The translations under genes were made by a program, and so were the position numbers. From Pseudonocardiales bacterium (lineage in GTDB: Bacteria > Actinomycetota > Actinomycetes > Mycobacteriales > Pseudonocardiaceae), in the NCBI GenBank assembly GCA_023252195.1, contig JAHEXI010000004.1, positions 310,001 to 374,000 on the forward strand: 64,000 bases of DNA. Direction: 5' to 3'. Shown here piece by piece: positions 11,306-21,746 of the stretch. Each line of letters begins with the position of its first letter. Position 1 is the first letter of the stretch. The notes beneath the pieces are model-generated. The model ran no database searches, was not told where the DNA came from, and worked only from the letters and a program-made list of their open reading frames with translations.

Positions 11306-12433
11306 TCAGTTCCCTGAGCTCGGTGCGACTTTGGCCAGCTGGCCGGCCACCGTCTCGCCGAGCTCGGCCCAGGATGTGTCGAACTTCTCCACGCCCTCGC
11401 GCTCGAGTACGACGAACACGTCGTCGAGATCGATCCCCACCTCGGCCAACTCATCGAAGCTGCGCTGGGCTGCCGCGGCGGTGCCCGACACCTGGTCGCC
11501 GGGAACCTTGCCGTGGTCGGCCAGCGCGAGCAGGGTGTTTTCCGGCATCGTGTTGACGACTCCGGGAGCGATCAGTTCGGTGACGTACTTGGTGTCCGGG
11601 TAGGCCGGGTTCTTCACCCCGGTGGACGCCCAGAGCGGCCGCTGCGGCCGTGCCCCGGCCCGCTCCAGCGCAGCCCACCGTTGCGTGCCGAATTCCTGCT
11701 GGTATGCCGCGTACGCCAGCCGGGCGTTGGCGACCGCGGCCTGCCCGCGCAGCGCAAGAGCCTCGTCGGTGCCGATCGCCTCCAGCCGCTTGTCCACCTC
11801 GGTGTCGACCCGGGAGACGAAGAACGACGCGACCGACGCGATCCTGGCCAGGTCGTACCCGTTCGCGCTGGCCCGCTCCAGGCCGGTGAAAAACGCCGCC
11901 ATCACCTCGCGGTGGCGCTCTACGGAGAAAACCAACGTGACGTTGACGCTGATCCCGTCGGCTAGCGCACCGGTGATGGCCGGTAGGCCCTCCACCGTCG
12001 CCGGTATCTTGATCATCACATTGGGTCGATCGACCAGCTTCCACAACTCGCCGGCCTGGGCGATGGTGGCATCGGTGTCGTGCGCCAGCTGCGGGCTGAC
12101 CTCCAACGACACCCGGCCGTCCACCCCGCCGCTGGTTTCCCAGGTGCCGCTGAACACGTCGCAGGCCTGCTGCACGTCGGCGATGGTGATCTCACGCACG
12201 GCCTCGTCGACCGAGGCGCCGCGGGCGGCCAGCTGCTTGACCTGTTCCGCGTAATCCTCAGCGTGGACCACCGCATGGGCGAAGATCGTCGGGTTGCTGG
12301 TCACCCCCACTACGTGCTGCTCCGTGATCAGCTTGGCCAAATTGCCCGAGTTGATCCGCTGCCGGGACAGGTCGTCCAGCCAGATGGAGACGCCCGCCTC
12401 GGATAGGGCCTTTAACGTATCGGTGCTGCTCAC
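11306..12433 (-). CDS. tal: Transaldolase
   Basis: Transfers dihydroxyacetone units in the non-oxidative pentose phosphate branch. 375 aa. The Schiff-base lysine is in the block [16 protein letters not shown]; the N-terminal [11 protein letters not shown] and the [11 protein letters not shown] motif match the long actinobacterial Tal. ATG at 12433, 23 nt after tkt. Complete. Confidence 0.96.
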   Translation of the reverse strand: MSSTDTLKALSEAGVSIWLDDLSRQRINSGNLAKLITEQHVVGVTSNPTIFAHAVVHAEDYAEQVKQLAARGASVDEAVREITIADVQQACDVFSGTWETSGGVDGRVSLEVSPQLAHDTDATIAQAGELWKLVDRPNVMIKIPATVEGLPAITGALADGISVNVTLVFSVERHREVMAAFFTGLERASANGYDLARIASVASFFVSRVDTEVDKRLEAIGTDEALALRGQAAVANARLAYAAYQQEFGTQRWAALERAGARPQRPLWASTGVKNPAYPDTKYVTELIAPGVVNTMPENTLLALADHGKVPGDQVSGTAAAAQRSFDELAEVGIDLDDVFVVLEREGVEKFDTSWAELGETVAGQLAKVAPSSGN

Positions 12434-12456
12434 GAGGGGTCCTCCGCCCGTAGAGG

Positions 12457-14571
12457 TCAGTGCTTGATCCGCTTGGCGTGGTCCAGACTGCGCCGGGCCG
12501 CGTTGGCTACTGCCTCGCCGGTGAAACCGAACTCCCGGTAGAGGGTCTGCCAGTCGGCGGAAGCACCGAAATGCTCCAGCGAGACCACCTCGCCGTTATC
12601 GCCCACAAAACGCTGCCACGGCATGGCGATGCCGGCCTCGACGGCCACCCGAGCCTTCACCGCCGGAGGAAGTATCTGGTCGCAGTAGGCCTGGCCCTGC
12701 TCGTCGAACCACTCCACGCACGGCATCGACACCACCCGCGCGCTGATCCCCTCGGCGGCCAGCGTCTGCTGGGCGGCGACGGCGTACTGGACTTCCGACC
12801 CGGTGGCGATCAGCAGCACGTCGGGCAGGCCGCCGCCGAGTTCGGTCGCGGTGTCGGCGAGCACGTAACCACCACGCGCGACGCCCGCACCGTCGGTGCC
12901 CTCCAGGACCGGCACGTTCTGCCGGGTCAGGCACAGGCCGGTGGGCCTTGTGCCCTTTTCCAGCAGTGCCTTCCAGGCCGCCGCGGTCTCGTTTGCATCG
13001 GCGGGCCGGACCACGTCTAGGCCCGGGATGGCCCGTAGCGAGGCCAGCTGCTCTACCGGCTGATGGGTAGGGCCGTCCTCGCCGAGGCCGATCGAGTCGT
13101 GGGTCCAGACGTAGATGGTCGGCGCCGCCATCAGCGCGGCCAGCCGCACCGCCGGGCGCATGTAGTCGCTGAAGATCAGGAATGTGCCGCCGTAGGGTCG
13201 GGTGGGCCCGTGTAGCACGATTCCGTTGAGGATCGCGCCCATGGCATGCTCGCGCACCCCGAAGTGCAGGGTGCGGCCGTAGGGCTGCGCGTGCCACATC
13301 TTCGTGGAGATCTTCTCCGGCCCGAACGAGTCGGCGCCCTTGATCGTGGTGAGGTTGCTTTCACCGAGGTCCGCGGAGCCACCCCACAACTCCGGCAGTA
13401 CCTCGCCGATCGCGCCGAGCACTTCGCCGGAGGCCTTGCGGGTCGCCACGCCCTTCTTGTCGGGCTGCCAGGTGGGTAGCTTCTCTGCCCAACCCGCCGG
13501 TAGCTGCCGGGTGATGAGGCGATCGAACAGCGCGGCCCCGGATGCGTTCGCTTTCCGCCATTTGTTGAAGGAGCTGTGCCACTGCGCGTGCGCGGACTGG
13601 CCGCGGGCCACTACCTGACGGGCGTGTTGGAGCACCTCCGGTTCCACCACGAAGGAGCTCTGCGGGTCGAAGCCCAGTGCTTCCTTCACCGCGGCCACCT
13701 CGTCGGCGCCCAGCGCGGAGCCGTGCGCGGCCCCGGTGTTCATCTTGTTCGGCGCGGGATAGCCGATCACGGTGCGCAGCACGATCAGCGACGGCCGGCC
13801 GGTCTCGGCCTTGGCCGCCTCGATCGCGTCGAGGATGCCGACGACGTCTTCACCGCCGTTGACTGTCTGCACGTGCCAGCCATAAGCCTCGTAACGGGCG
13901 GCGGTGTTCTCCGACAGTGCGATCTTGGTGTCGTCTTCGATGGAAATCTCGTTATCGTCGTAGAACACCACGAGATTTCCGAGTTCCTGGGTGCCGGCCA
14001 GCGACGAGGCTTCGGAGGTGACGCCCTCCTCGATGTCGCCGTCGGAGGCGATGACATAAATGTAATGGTCGAACGTGCTCTCACCCGTCGCCGCGTCGGG
14101 ATCGAAGAGGCCGCGTTCCCGGCGAGCCGCCATGGCCATCCCGACCGCGGCGGCCAGCCCCTGGCCCAGTGGCCCGGTGGTGATCTCCACGCCGACCGTG
14201 TGCCCATACTCCGGGTGGCCCGGAGTCTTGGAGCCCCAGGTCCGCAGATGCTCGATGTCTTCTAGTTCCAGCCCGTAGCCGGACAAGAACAGCTGCAGGT
14301 ACAAGGTCAGGCTGGAGTGGCCACAGGACAGCACGAACCGGTCCCGCCCGGTCCAGGCTGGATCAGTGGGGTCGTGGCGGAGCACCCGCTGGAACAGGGT
14401 GTAGGCCAGCGGGGCGAGGCTCATCGCAGTGCCCGGGTGACCGTTGCCGACCCGCTGGACAGCGTCAGCGGCGAGAACCCGGATGGTGTTCACCGCGCGG
14501 GTGTCTAGATCGGTCCAGTCGTCGGGCACCTGGGGGGTGGTGAGCTGGGTCAGATCGTCGGTGACGGACAC
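12457..14571 (-). CDS. tkt: Transketolase
   Basis: TPP-dependent transfer of two-carbon units. 704 aa from GTG at 14571, which has AGGAG 8 nt upstream and gives the normal start [10 protein letters not shown]; the open frame continues to 14739 without similarity. TPP/Mg region: [18 protein letters not shown] and [16 protein letters not shown]. The pyrimidine domain has [20 protein letters not shown] and the C-terminal domain follows. First gene of the minus-strand operon tkt-tal-pgi-zwf-phr-opcA. Confidence 0.96.
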   Translation of the reverse strand: MSVTDDLTQLTTPQVPDDWTDLDTRAVNTIRVLAADAVQRVGNGHPGTAMSLAPLAYTLFQRVLRHDPTDPAWTGRDRFVLSCGHSSLTLYLQLFLSGYGLELEDIEHLRTWGSKTPGHPEYGHTVGVEITTGPLGQGLAAAVGMAMAARRERGLFDPDAATGESTFDHYIYVIASDGDIEEGVTSEASSLAGTQELGNLVVFYDDNEISIEDDTKIALSENTAARYEAYGWHVQTVNGGEDVVGILDAIEAAKAETGRPSLIVLRTVIGYPAPNKMNTGAAHGSALGADEVAAVKEALGFDPQSSFVVEPEVLQHARQVVARGQSAHAQWHSSFNKWRKANASGAALFDRLITRQLPAGWAEKLPTWQPDKKGVATRKASGEVLGAIGEVLPELWGGSADLGESNLTTIKGADSFGPEKISTKMWHAQPYGRTLHFGVREHAMGAILNGIVLHGPTRPYGGTFLIFSDYMRPAVRLAALMAAPTIYVWTHDSIGLGEDGPTHQPVEQLASLRAIPGLDVVRPADANETAAAWKALLEKGTRPTGLCLTRQNVPVLEGTDGAGVARGGYVLADTATELGGGLPDVLLIATGSEVQYAVAAQQTLAAEGISARVVSMPCVEWFDEQGQAYCDQILPPAVKARVAVEAGIAMPWQRFVGDNGEVVSLEHFGASADWQTLYREFGFTGEAVANAARRSLDHAKRIKH

Positions 14572-14850
14572 GCTCGTGCTCCTGACTGTGCTCGGTCCGG
14601 CGGCCCGGGGCGCGGATAGCCGGCCGGGCCGATCGCTGCGATCCAGCCTAGCCAGGTGGCGACCAGAGTGGACGCATCGACCGGGTGCCCCGACCGGGCG
14701 TGACGCACGCCACCTGACTACCATTTCTGAGTAAAGCATTTACCCGTCCGGACCGCTGCTCAGTCCTGCCGCTGTCCGAGACATGTCATCAGGAGGGGCG
14801 ACGGTGAGTCGAGCACCTCGGCCCTGTCGATTACTGCTTGCGGGAGCGCG
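14572..14850. promoter_or_regulatory. Divergent promoter region tkt / ctaB
   Basis: 279 bp without a supportable gene between the divergent tkt and ctaB starts. It is somewhat AT-richer around 14715-14745. Promoters for both operons must lie here, but I could not assign convincing -35/-10 boxes. Confidence 0.4.
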
Positions 14851-15798
14851 GTGAGCAGCAGCGTCCAGGCTCGGGTAACACCGCGAACGTGGCAAGTTGG
14901 CGGCGTGCTACGCGGCTACCTGGCGTTGACCAAGCCGCGAGTGATCGAACTACTGTTAGTCACCACCATACCGGCGATGTTGCTAGCCGCCCGTGGAGTG
15001 CCGTCGTTGTGGCTGGTCCTAGCCACTCTGGTGGGCGGCAGTATGGCTGCAGGCAGCGCGAACGCGCTGAACTGCGTCGCCGATGCTGATATCGACGCTG
15101 AAATGCACCGCACCCGAGCCCGGCCACTCGTCACCCACCAGATCCCCGTGCGCCATGCGCTGATTTTTGGGGTCGTTTTGGGGTTAGCCGCTTTCGGCTG
15201 GCTGTGGGCGACCACCAACCTCCTTTCCGCGACGTTGGCGGTAGCGACGATTCTGTTCTACGTCTTCGTCTACACGTTGCTGCTCAAGCGGCGCACCGCA
15301 CAGAACATCATTTGGGGAGGCGCCGCCGGGTGCATGCCAGTAGTGATCGGCTGGTCGGCAGTCACCGGCACTGTGGCGTGGCCGGCGTGGGTGATGTTCG
15401 GAGTGATCTTTTTCTGGACTCCGCCGCACACCTGGGCGCTGGCGATGAGATTTCGCGAGGACTACCAGCGGGTCGGGGTGCCGATGCTGCCCGCGGTCGC
15501 TTCTCCGGTGTATGTGACGCGCCAGATCGTGCTGTTCAGCTGGCTGATGGTGGCGTGGAGCCTGCTGCTGGTCGGCGCCACGAGTTGGGTCTATGCCACC
15601 GTGGCGGTGCTCGCCGGGGGTTGGTTCGTGGCCATGGCGCACCACCTACACGCCGCGGTGCGGCGCGGTGTGGCGGTCAAACCCATGCGGCTTTTCCACC
15701 TCTCCAACACTTACCTGATGCTGCTGTTCGTGGCCATCGCCGTCGACTCGGTATTGGGCTGGACCCCGCTAGCCGTGACGTACGGATGGCCGTTGTAG
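14851..15798 (+). CDS. ctaB: Protoheme IX farnesyltransferase (heme O synthase)
   Basis: Attaches a farnesyl group to heme B to make heme O, the precursor of the heme A made by CtaA (encoded at 51381 in this window). 315 aa, UbiA-type membrane protein with about nine hydrophobic segments. The prenyl-diphosphate binding motif [20 protein letters not shown] is present, as is the second Asp-rich motif region around [16 protein letters not shown] start at 14851. Divergent from tkt, as in many actinobacteria. Confidence 0.95.
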   Translation: MSSSVQARVTPRTWQVGGVLRGYLALTKPRVIELLLVTTIPAMLLAARGVPSLWLVLATLVGGSMAAGSANALNCVADADIDAEMHRTRARPLVTHQIPVRHALIFGVVLGLAAFGWLWATTNLLSATLAVATILFYVFVYTLLLKRRTAQNIIWGGAAGCMPVVIGWSAVTGTVAWPAWVMFGVIFFWTPPHTWALAMRFREDYQRVGVPMLPAVASPVYVTRQIVLFSWLMVAWSLLLVGATSWVYATVAVLAGGWFVAMAHHLHAAVRRGVAVKPMRLFHLSNTYLMLLFVAIAVDSVLGWTPLAVTYGWPL

Positions 15799-15847
15799 AG
15801 CTGGTGCTTCACCTCACGAACTGATCCGTTCCGGTCCGGCCGAACAT

Positions 15848-15875
15848 GTGGCGTTTCAGCCCCAGAATGCGCCAC
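15848..15875 (+). terminator. Bulged hairpin after ctaB
   Basis: GTGGCG (15848-15853) pairs with CGCCAC (15870-15875), with partial pairing continuing inward. It lies 50 nt after the ctaB stop codon. A candidate terminator only. Confidence 0.35.
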
Positions 15876-15991
15876 CGTGACGTGCCTACCGCGCTCAATC
15901 ATCAAACCCCGCCGGTGAAGGCAGCGTTGAACGGGACCGCAGGCTGTCGGTGAGGGGTGGTATCCCAGTGTCCTGACGAGAGGGGTGGGCT

Positions 15992-16384
15992 ATGAAGGTG
16001 CTGGTGGCGACCGCCCGGACGCAGGGTGTCCGGGTCAACGACTACAACTGGTGCATCGAGGGGGAGTTGGTGCGCATCGGGGAGGTATGCGCACGGGACC
16101 GGGCGGAGCCGGATGGAGGTTGCGGTTGCGGTCGCGGGTTCGGCGGCCTGAACTCACACCGCGCGACGACCACCGCGATGGTGGCCGACACGCCGCTGGC
16201 CCGCGAGGAGTACGTCGAGGCCATCCGGTCCAGTCTGCAGCAGCAGGGATGGGACCCGTGCGCCTGCTGCTCAGCGGACGAGGCAGATGCTCTCGCTGCG
16301 CTGGTCGGTGACTGGCCGGTGGGCACAGTTGTCGAACGCCGGCGCGACGAGCTGGTGGTGCGGGATATGCCGGCTCTCGAGTGA
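15992..16384 (+). CDS. Conserved hypothetical protein (DUF7715-like, Cys-rich)
   Basis: 130 aa, starting MKVLVATARTQGVRVNDYNW with GAGAGGGG a few bases upstream. It contains two clusters of cysteines: GGCGCGRGFGGLNSHRATT around residues 48-65 and DPCACCSADEAD near 90. It resembles a small actinobacterial family of unknown function that I associate with DUF7715. The Cys/His pattern could bind metal, but this is inference. It stands just upstream of a decayed helicase-associated gene. Confidence 0.7.
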   Translation: MKVLVATARTQGVRVNDYNWCIEGELVRIGEVCARDRAEPDGGCGCGRGFGGLNSHRATTTAMVADTPLAREEYVEAIRSSLQQQGWDPCACCSADEADALAALVGDWPVGTVVERRRDELVVRDMPALE

Positions 16385-16415
16385 CGCGGGAGAGGGGCAG
16401 TTAAGGTCTGCGCGC

Positions 16416-17592
16416 GTGGAAGACGTGACGTCAGGTGCCGAAATCGTTCGACTCACAGAACAGGAGTCGCAAGCCAACGCGCATGCGGTCCTGCAGTTGT
16501 GCGCCTGGCCGCTGCTGATCCACGCAGGCGGTTTGGCTGAGCAAACCGGGAACCGGCTGCAACTGACTGCCCGCGGTCGCGCGGCGCTGTCCACGCCTGC
16601 CGCTGAGACCGTCCGGCAGCTATGGCGGCGCTGGGTGAGCCACGGGTTGATCGACGAGATGAGCCGGATCGATGCGATCAAGGGTCAACGCTGCGCGAAC
16701 GTCCTCACCGCGCCCAAGCCCCGGCGCCAGACCGTCGCCACTGCCCGGCCGGTGAGTGGATCACCATCGACGAGCTGTTCGCCGTGATGAGGAGCGAGAA
16801 CCTGTCGCCCACCATCGCTCGCAGCGAGCGCGGCCTCTGGAAGCTGTACCTCGTCGATCCCGAGTACGGCAGTCTCGGCTACGCGGGCTACGCGGGCTAC
16901 TCGGACTGGCCCATCCTGGAAGGCCGCTACACGCTGTGCGTGCTGTTCGAGTATGCCGCGACGCTCGGCCTCGTCGACATCTCCTACACCGATCCGGCGG
17001 GCGCCCGCGACGACTTCAGCGGGAACTGGGGGGCCGAGTGTCTCGACAGCCTGAGCCGCATGACGGGCTGCAGTCCGTCCGGATCAACGCCCTGGGCGCA
17101 TATGTACTTGGCCTCGCCGATACCTATCGGGCCACCGATGGGGCAGAGCGGACGCTCAAGGTGTTGCGCAATCTCGACGTCGTGTCGCTCGGTGAGATCC
17201 CCGTCGCTGACCGGCTCGTGCTGGACGCCTACGCCGAGCGCACCTCCGACCGGGTCTGGTCATTGACCGCGCCGGCGTTGCTCGCTGCTCTGGACACCGG
17301 TCGATCGCTGGAAGCGTCCAGCCGCTTCCTAGGCAGCCGCGCCCACACAGATCTGCCCTCGACCGTCACCGCCTTGATCGACGACGTTGCCCGCCGGACG
17401 AGTCAGCTGCAGGATCTTGGCATGACCCAACTGGTGGAATGCGCAGACGCCGCATTGGCCACCCTCATCGCGAACGATCGCAGGCTTCGGGCGCTGTGCC
17501 GTCCGGTCGGCGACCGGCATCTTGCCGTCCCACCCGAGCACGGCACCGCCTTTCGCAAAGGATTGCGAACACTCGGCTACGCCCTACCCTGA
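16416..17592 (+). pseudogene. Helicase-associated (XPB/Ssl2-like, PF13625-type) protein, frameshifted remnant
   Basis: One protein is readable only by changing frame twice. The first part (about 16416-16740) has LQLTARGRAALS and QLWRRWVSHGLIDEMSRID. The second (about 16735-17085) has ITIDELFAVMRSENL, WKLYLVDPEYGSLGY and LEGRYTLCVLFEYAATLG. The third (about 17085-17592) has INALGAYVLGLADTY, LVECADAALATLIAND and ends RTLGYALP. These blocks follow the order of the C-terminal part of actinobacterial helicase-associated proteins. The N-terminal region appears to be missing too. Function is therefore probably lost. Confidence 0.75.
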
Positions 17593-17804
17593 TTTTTCGC
17601 ATCAACCGGCGCACGACACGCGGAGGGCGCGACCGGTGGTCGTACCACTGAAATCTTCTTACCGGCAGCATGGGATGGCCCCGGAATCGTCGAAGTGGAG
17701 GCGATGATAGTGACGTGATACAGATGCGGCTGGAACCGATGCAGGCGACGAGCACCTGTATCGAGCAGTGGCGTCACTCCATCATCGAATGCGACCGCAG
17801 GTGG

Positions 17805-18560
17805 TCAGCCCGCTGTGACGGCGAAGCGAGGGGTGACGCCGAGCAGTCGATCAGGCAGCGGTAGTTGCCGTTGCATGGCCCATTCGATGTCGGTCAGCCG
17901 CTCGATTCTGGACGCGGGCCAGCCGGCCTGGCCGACCAGGTCGATGAGCCGTTCGGGAGTCGTGCCCTGGCCGAGGGGCAGCGCGGATCGGATCGCGTCG
18001 TCGTAGGGTGCGTGGTGGTCGTGCGCAATGCCGCGCAACCGCCGGAGCCAGTCGCGGGCCTGCGACCGGCCGCGTTCGATCGGGTCCGCGACGGCACCCC
18101 ACAGGCTTTCCAGAAGGAGCAGCCGACCCTCGGGTGACGCAGTGCGCCAGCATCGCAACGCCGCGAGCGGATCGGGCAGCGTCCACAGCAGATGTCGGGA
18201 TATCACCGCTTCCCAGGCTCCTGCGGGTAGCTCATCGGCGCGGGCGACGACGGCGGTGATAAGGAGGCCGGCGGCGGTGGCCTTACTGGTTAAGCGCTGC
18301 AACATGGCCGGGGAGAGATCGACCGCGGTGACGGTGTAGCCCAGTTGCGCGGCGGCGAGACTGAGGAATCCGGTGCCGGCTCCCACGTCGAGTATCCGTG
18401 CCGGTGGCGGCAGGAGTAGCCGGATCAGCGCGGCACGCCAGGCCGCCCATTCGATCGCGGTTTGCGGGTGATGGCCGGTGGCCTGGTCGTAGGTCGCTGC
18501 GTCGGCGTCCCAGAAGGCACCGATACGCGCCAGTGCATCTGTTATCAGAGTCGACTCCAC
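17805..18560 (-). CDS. Class I SAM-dependent methyltransferase
   Basis: 251 aa. SAM-binding motif I is ILDVGAGTGFLSLAAAQLG (around residues 55-73), followed by the acidic motif II VTAVDLSPAMLQRL and the ISRHLLWTLPDPLAAL region. The substrate cannot be inferred; the family includes ubiquinone/menaquinone-type and small-molecule methyltransferases. It is isolated between a pseudogene and a nuclease remnant. It appears complete, with no frame breaks. Confidence 0.85.
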   Translation of the reverse strand: MESTLITDALARIGAFWDADAATYDQATGHHPQTAIEWAAWRAALIRLLLPPPARILDVGAGTGFLSLAAAQLGYTVTAVDLSPAMLQRLTSKATAAGLLITAVVARADELPAGAWEAVISRHLLWTLPDPLAALRCWRTASPEGRLLLLESLWGAVADPIERGRSQARDWLRRLRGIAHDHHAPYDDAIRSALPLGQGTTPERLIDLVGQAGWPASRIERLTDIEWAMQRQLPLPDRLLGVTPRFAVTAG

Positions 18561-18728
18561 TTCTGTCGCGGCGCGGGCTAGCGGGTGTCATGTTCGCTTC
18601 GGGTACCGGTTTGGCAGGTGAGTTCCGTCCACGTCAACTTCCGTCGGACGCGCCCAGCACTCTGTCCGGATCGATCAGCGCATAAGGAATGAACCAACCG
18701 CACTGAGCGCGATACCGCAAGCTGGAAC

Positions 18729-19076
18729 TCAACGCCTGCTTCGTGACGAGGGAATGATCACTGCGAGGTTGAGGTGGTCGTGGAGCAGATGTTTAAGTTC
18801 GGGTCCTTCGATGAGCCGGACGCGGTTGTCAGCGGCGAAGCGGCGGCCGGCGTCGCTAAACCAGGACGGCGTGACGAAGACGGCGTGGTTGGCGCGTTTG
18901 TCGTGCAGGACCCCAGCGAGCGCACGGACGTCGTTGGCTGGGACTACCTTCCGGTACCGCTTGGCCTGGACGATGTACTCGCCGCCCAGGACGGCATTGC
19001 AGTCGAAAAGGACTCCGTCGATGCCTTCGTCGCGGGAGCGGCGCGTCACTCGGGCGTGCACACATTCGATCAACAA
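18729..19076 (-). pseudogene. Restriction endonuclease, Mrr-type catalytic domain, probable remnant
   Basis: The fragment carries the Mrr_cat pattern: TRRSRDEGIDGVLF (the Asp of the PD-(D/E)xK core), then GEYIVQAKRYRKVV (Q-x-K), then a helix and FVTPSWFSDAGRRFA. Only about 115 aa are clear. There is no good start codon or usual N-terminal helical region upstream, although the frame stays open past 19076 and reads SRSRELSELLIECV. It adjoins other broken restriction genes, so I treat it as a remnant; a short active domain cannot be excluded. Confidence 0.6.
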
Positions 19077-19208
19077 CTCCGACAGTTCCCGGCTCCGAGA
19101 GTCGAGACGCTCGCCACCGCACCTGCTGCGCCGGCTCCCCGACGCGCCTAACGAACGCTGATACCTCCACCACTGGCCACCCTGGGCTCTCTCTCGCGGC
19201 CTGGCGGC

Positions 19209-20620
19209 TTACGTGCGGTCTGCTGCGTATCGGGGGGCTATCGACTCCATCTGCTCCAGTACGAGCTTGATCGCGGCGGGTTGCTTGTCTGGGGGATAGC
19301 CGTGGCTGACGAGCAGCCGTTTGATCGACGAGCGCAGCTTGGCTCGGACGTCGTCGCGCACCGTCCAGTCGGTGCGCACGTCGCGGCGCATGACCGTGAC
19401 CAGGTCGCGAGCGATTTTCGCCAGGACGTCTTCGCCCTGTTCGGCAACGGCCGACTCGTTCTGGGCGACGGCGTCGTAGAAGGCGAGTTCGTCGGATTTC
19501 AGCGGTGGGGAGAAGCGCGCGCCACGGCTTGCCTCGGCAGCCACCTCCTTGGCGAGTTCGATGAGCTCGGCGACGACTTCCGCTGAGGTTAACTGCTGAT
19601 TGGTGTACTTGTTCATCAGCTCGGTGAGACGTTCAGAAAAGGCGCGCTGGGCGCACCACGTTGTTGCGGGTGGCTTTCGTTGACTCCTCGTTGAGCAGTT
19701 TGCGTAGCGCCTCGATCGCCAGGGTGGCCTGCTGGGTCTTGGCGACGAAGTCGGGGGTGAGATCGCTCAGCGTCGGTTTGGGCATCCCGGCCGCGTCGTA
19801 GATGTCGAGGACTTCCCCGGAGACGGTCGATTCCGCGATGAGCTGTCCCAGCAGGCGTTGGATCTCCTCGGGGATCGGCTCGCCGCGGGACTGGCGATTG
19901 TCCGCGTCGAACTTCGCCATCCAGACCCGGACCTCTTCGTAGAACCGCACCTCCGAGTGCAGGTGGGCCAAGGTTTCGCTGCCTCCGCAGATCGCCCACG
20001 CGCGGGCCAGCTGGCTGGACAGCTTGCGGTAGCGGACGGCAAGGTCTCCTCCCCATCCGGCATCTGGTTGCCCGCGGTGTTGGGGGCACGCAGATAGTTG
20101 ACCGTCGAATGCGCAGCGTGCATGAATCGGCGAGTGCCTGCGCCATCGCGGGCTGCTTCCCACCGGCCGAGGAGCAGCCCCGGATGGTCGCCACCAGGCT
20201 CTCGGTGAGCGCGGCTGCTTCGTCGATGTTGCGCCCGAGAGGCTTATGATTCTGGTCGTTTGCGTGTACTCAGAGAGGGCTTTCTGCAGGTTGTCGGCCA
20301 ACGGTGCATAGGCGACGAGGAGTCCGTCTTCCTTGCCGCGGTAGGTGCGGTTGACCCGGGCCAGCGTCTGCATGAGCAAGGCACCCTTGAGCGGTCGGTC
20401 GAGATACAAGGTGTGCAGCGGCGGCGAGTCGTATCCGGTGGGCATCATGTCCTTGACGATCACGATCTCGGGCTCGTCGTCTTCGTTCCCGAGCCGTTCC
20501 TTGATCGCTGCATTCTGGGAGGCCCGCCGCACGTGGTTCACCACCGGAGGCTCATCTGCGGGTGTACCGGAGTAAATGACCTTGATGCGACCCTTGGCGA
20601 GGTCGGCGGAATGCCAGTCG
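19209..20620 (-). pseudogene. hsdR: Type I restriction enzyme R subunit (HsdR), C-terminal remnants
   Basis: The minus strand reads DWHSADLAKGRIKVIYSG and then DEPPVVNHVRRASQNAAIKE, MMPTGYDSPPLHTLYLDRPL and LMQTLARVNRTYRGKEDGLL, the helicase motifs V-VI region of HsdR. A frameshift follows near 20250, and the frame returns about 20090-19633 (LARAWAICGGSETLAHLHSE, LSDLTPDFVAKTQQ). A separate frame, 19616-19209, holds the C-terminal DUF3387-type end (NQQLTSAEVVAELIELAKEV ... IKRLLVSHGYPPDK). The N-terminal nuclease and most of the motor are missing. It joins directly to methylase remnants. Confidence 0.8.
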
Positions 20621-21269
20621 GGCCGCGCACGTTGGGTCGACGTAGACCGCTGGCTCCAGCGCCGCGTCGACCGTCAGTGCGTCCGTCAGGGATGCAACCA
20701 GGTCGTGCACGCACTCCCGCACCGCAACCCGCGGCCGAAGAGTTGCTCGAACGCCTCGGTGCAGTTGTAGCAGGCGTCGGCCGGGGTGTCGGCATAACAG
20801 CGGAGCGGTCGCAGTCGCGGGCCGAGCGCGCTGATCTCGCTCATCAGGAACTCGTCATCGGGATCGGCCTCATCGGCGAGGTCGAGCAGGTCGTCATCGT
20901 CAAGCTCGCGAGGCGCGCACCAGAGATCTCCTTAAGACACAGCAGCGCGGCCAGACCGTCGAAAACGATCTCGTCGTCCTGGGTCGACATGCCCTTCGGC
21001 GATGCGAATGCCGCGCAGTCCGCGCGCACGTCAGGGTTGTTGCCCCGGCCCGTCAGCTCCAGCCACTCCAGTACCGCGTCAGCGTCGAAGCGCTCCTCAC
21101 CGGACACCGTGGCGAACGGCTCCGGGAAGGGCGCCGTTGATGCAGCGCTGCGCCTGCGCCAAACCGACACCACGGGCCGCTGCACCTTCGCGAGGCGGGC
21201 GACGTCGACGAGGGCCATCTGCATGGGCAGACTGCTCGCTACTTCGGCCACCGACCCACCTCTCCTCAA
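20600..21269 (-). pseudogene. N-6 adenine DNA methylase N-terminal remnant
   Basis: Starts with a helix-turn-helix-like head (VDVARLAKVQRPVVSVWRRR), then FDADAVLEWLELTGRG, a layout I associate with N-6 adenine DNA methylases of actinobacteria. After a frameshift near 20925 the sequence continues as ELDDDDLLDLADEADPDDE, LRCYADTPADACYNCTEAFE, and then in a further frame DLVASLTDALTVDAALEP and VYVDPTCA, which looks like the start of a SAM-binding DPACG motif. There it breaks off into hsdR sequence. Methylase assignment is moderate; the decay is clear. Confidence 0.6.
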
Positions 21270-21292
21270 CGCAGGGTCGTCACTCTAATCGC

Positions 21293-21337
21293 GTTGATCA
21301 ATTGATTTGCAACATCGCATTGATAACCCCTCTTATC
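21293..21337. repeat. Imperfect direct repeat, copy 1 (upstream of vapBC)
   Basis: Starts with GTTGATCA, then TTTGCAAC, then GATAA-n6-TTATC (21322-21337), a near-palindrome with 8-bp arms (one mismatch). The second copy sits downstream of vapBC. Over 31 aligned positions I count 22 identical bases. Confidence 0.55.
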
Positions 21338-21458
21338 GATCATCAGGCATGTCCCTGATCAGGCAGGGTCGAGCGACAGTCCGACAACTTGCGGACGGCC
21401 CCGACCCGCAGTTGCGCGCCGACCGCAACGAGATCGAACGGAGTTCCGCCACGACCCG

Positions 21459-21478
21459 TATGACATATTGCTGTCATA
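21459..21478. promoter_or_regulatory. Probable VapB operator
   Basis: TATGACA (21459-21465) and TGTCATA (21472-21478) form a perfect 7-bp inverted repeat with a 6-nt spacer, 16 nt before the antitoxin ATG. Autoregulation by the antitoxin is usual for this class, so this is the likely binding site. Confidence 0.55.
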
Positions 21479-21494
21479 GCAGTATGCTTGACGC

Positions 21495-21746
21495 ATGCGG
21501 ACCACACTGCGGGTCGATGACGAGCTGCTGCGCCAGGCGAAAAGCCATGCTGCCCGCCAGGGGCGAAGCCTGACCTCGGTGTTCGAGGAGGCGCTTCGCC
21601 GGCTGCTGGCCGAATCCGCTCAACACGAGCAGCGCACGCGCTTCGAGCTCCCGGTGTCTGCCGCAAGCGGAGGCGTGCTGCCCGGCGTGGATCTCGATGA
21701 CAGCGCGGCACTGCTGGACGTCATGGAGCGCCGTGCTTCTTCCTGA
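21495..21746 (+). CDS. vapB: VapB-type antitoxin (ribbon-helix-helix)
   Basis: 83 aa. The N-terminal MRTTLRVDDELLRQAKSHAA followed by LTSVFEEALRRLLAE is a typical ribbon-helix-helix DNA-binding domain; the C-terminal part (FELPVSAASGGVLPGVDLDD) would wrap the toxin. An inverted repeat just upstream is a probable autoregulatory operator. The last 14 nt overlap the downstream PIN-domain toxin gene. No clear Shine-Dalgarno sequence is visible. Confidence 0.88.
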   Translation: MRTTLRVDDELLRQAKSHAARQGRSLTSVFEEALRRLLAESAQHEQRTRFELPVSAASGGVLPGVDLDDSAALLDVMERRASS

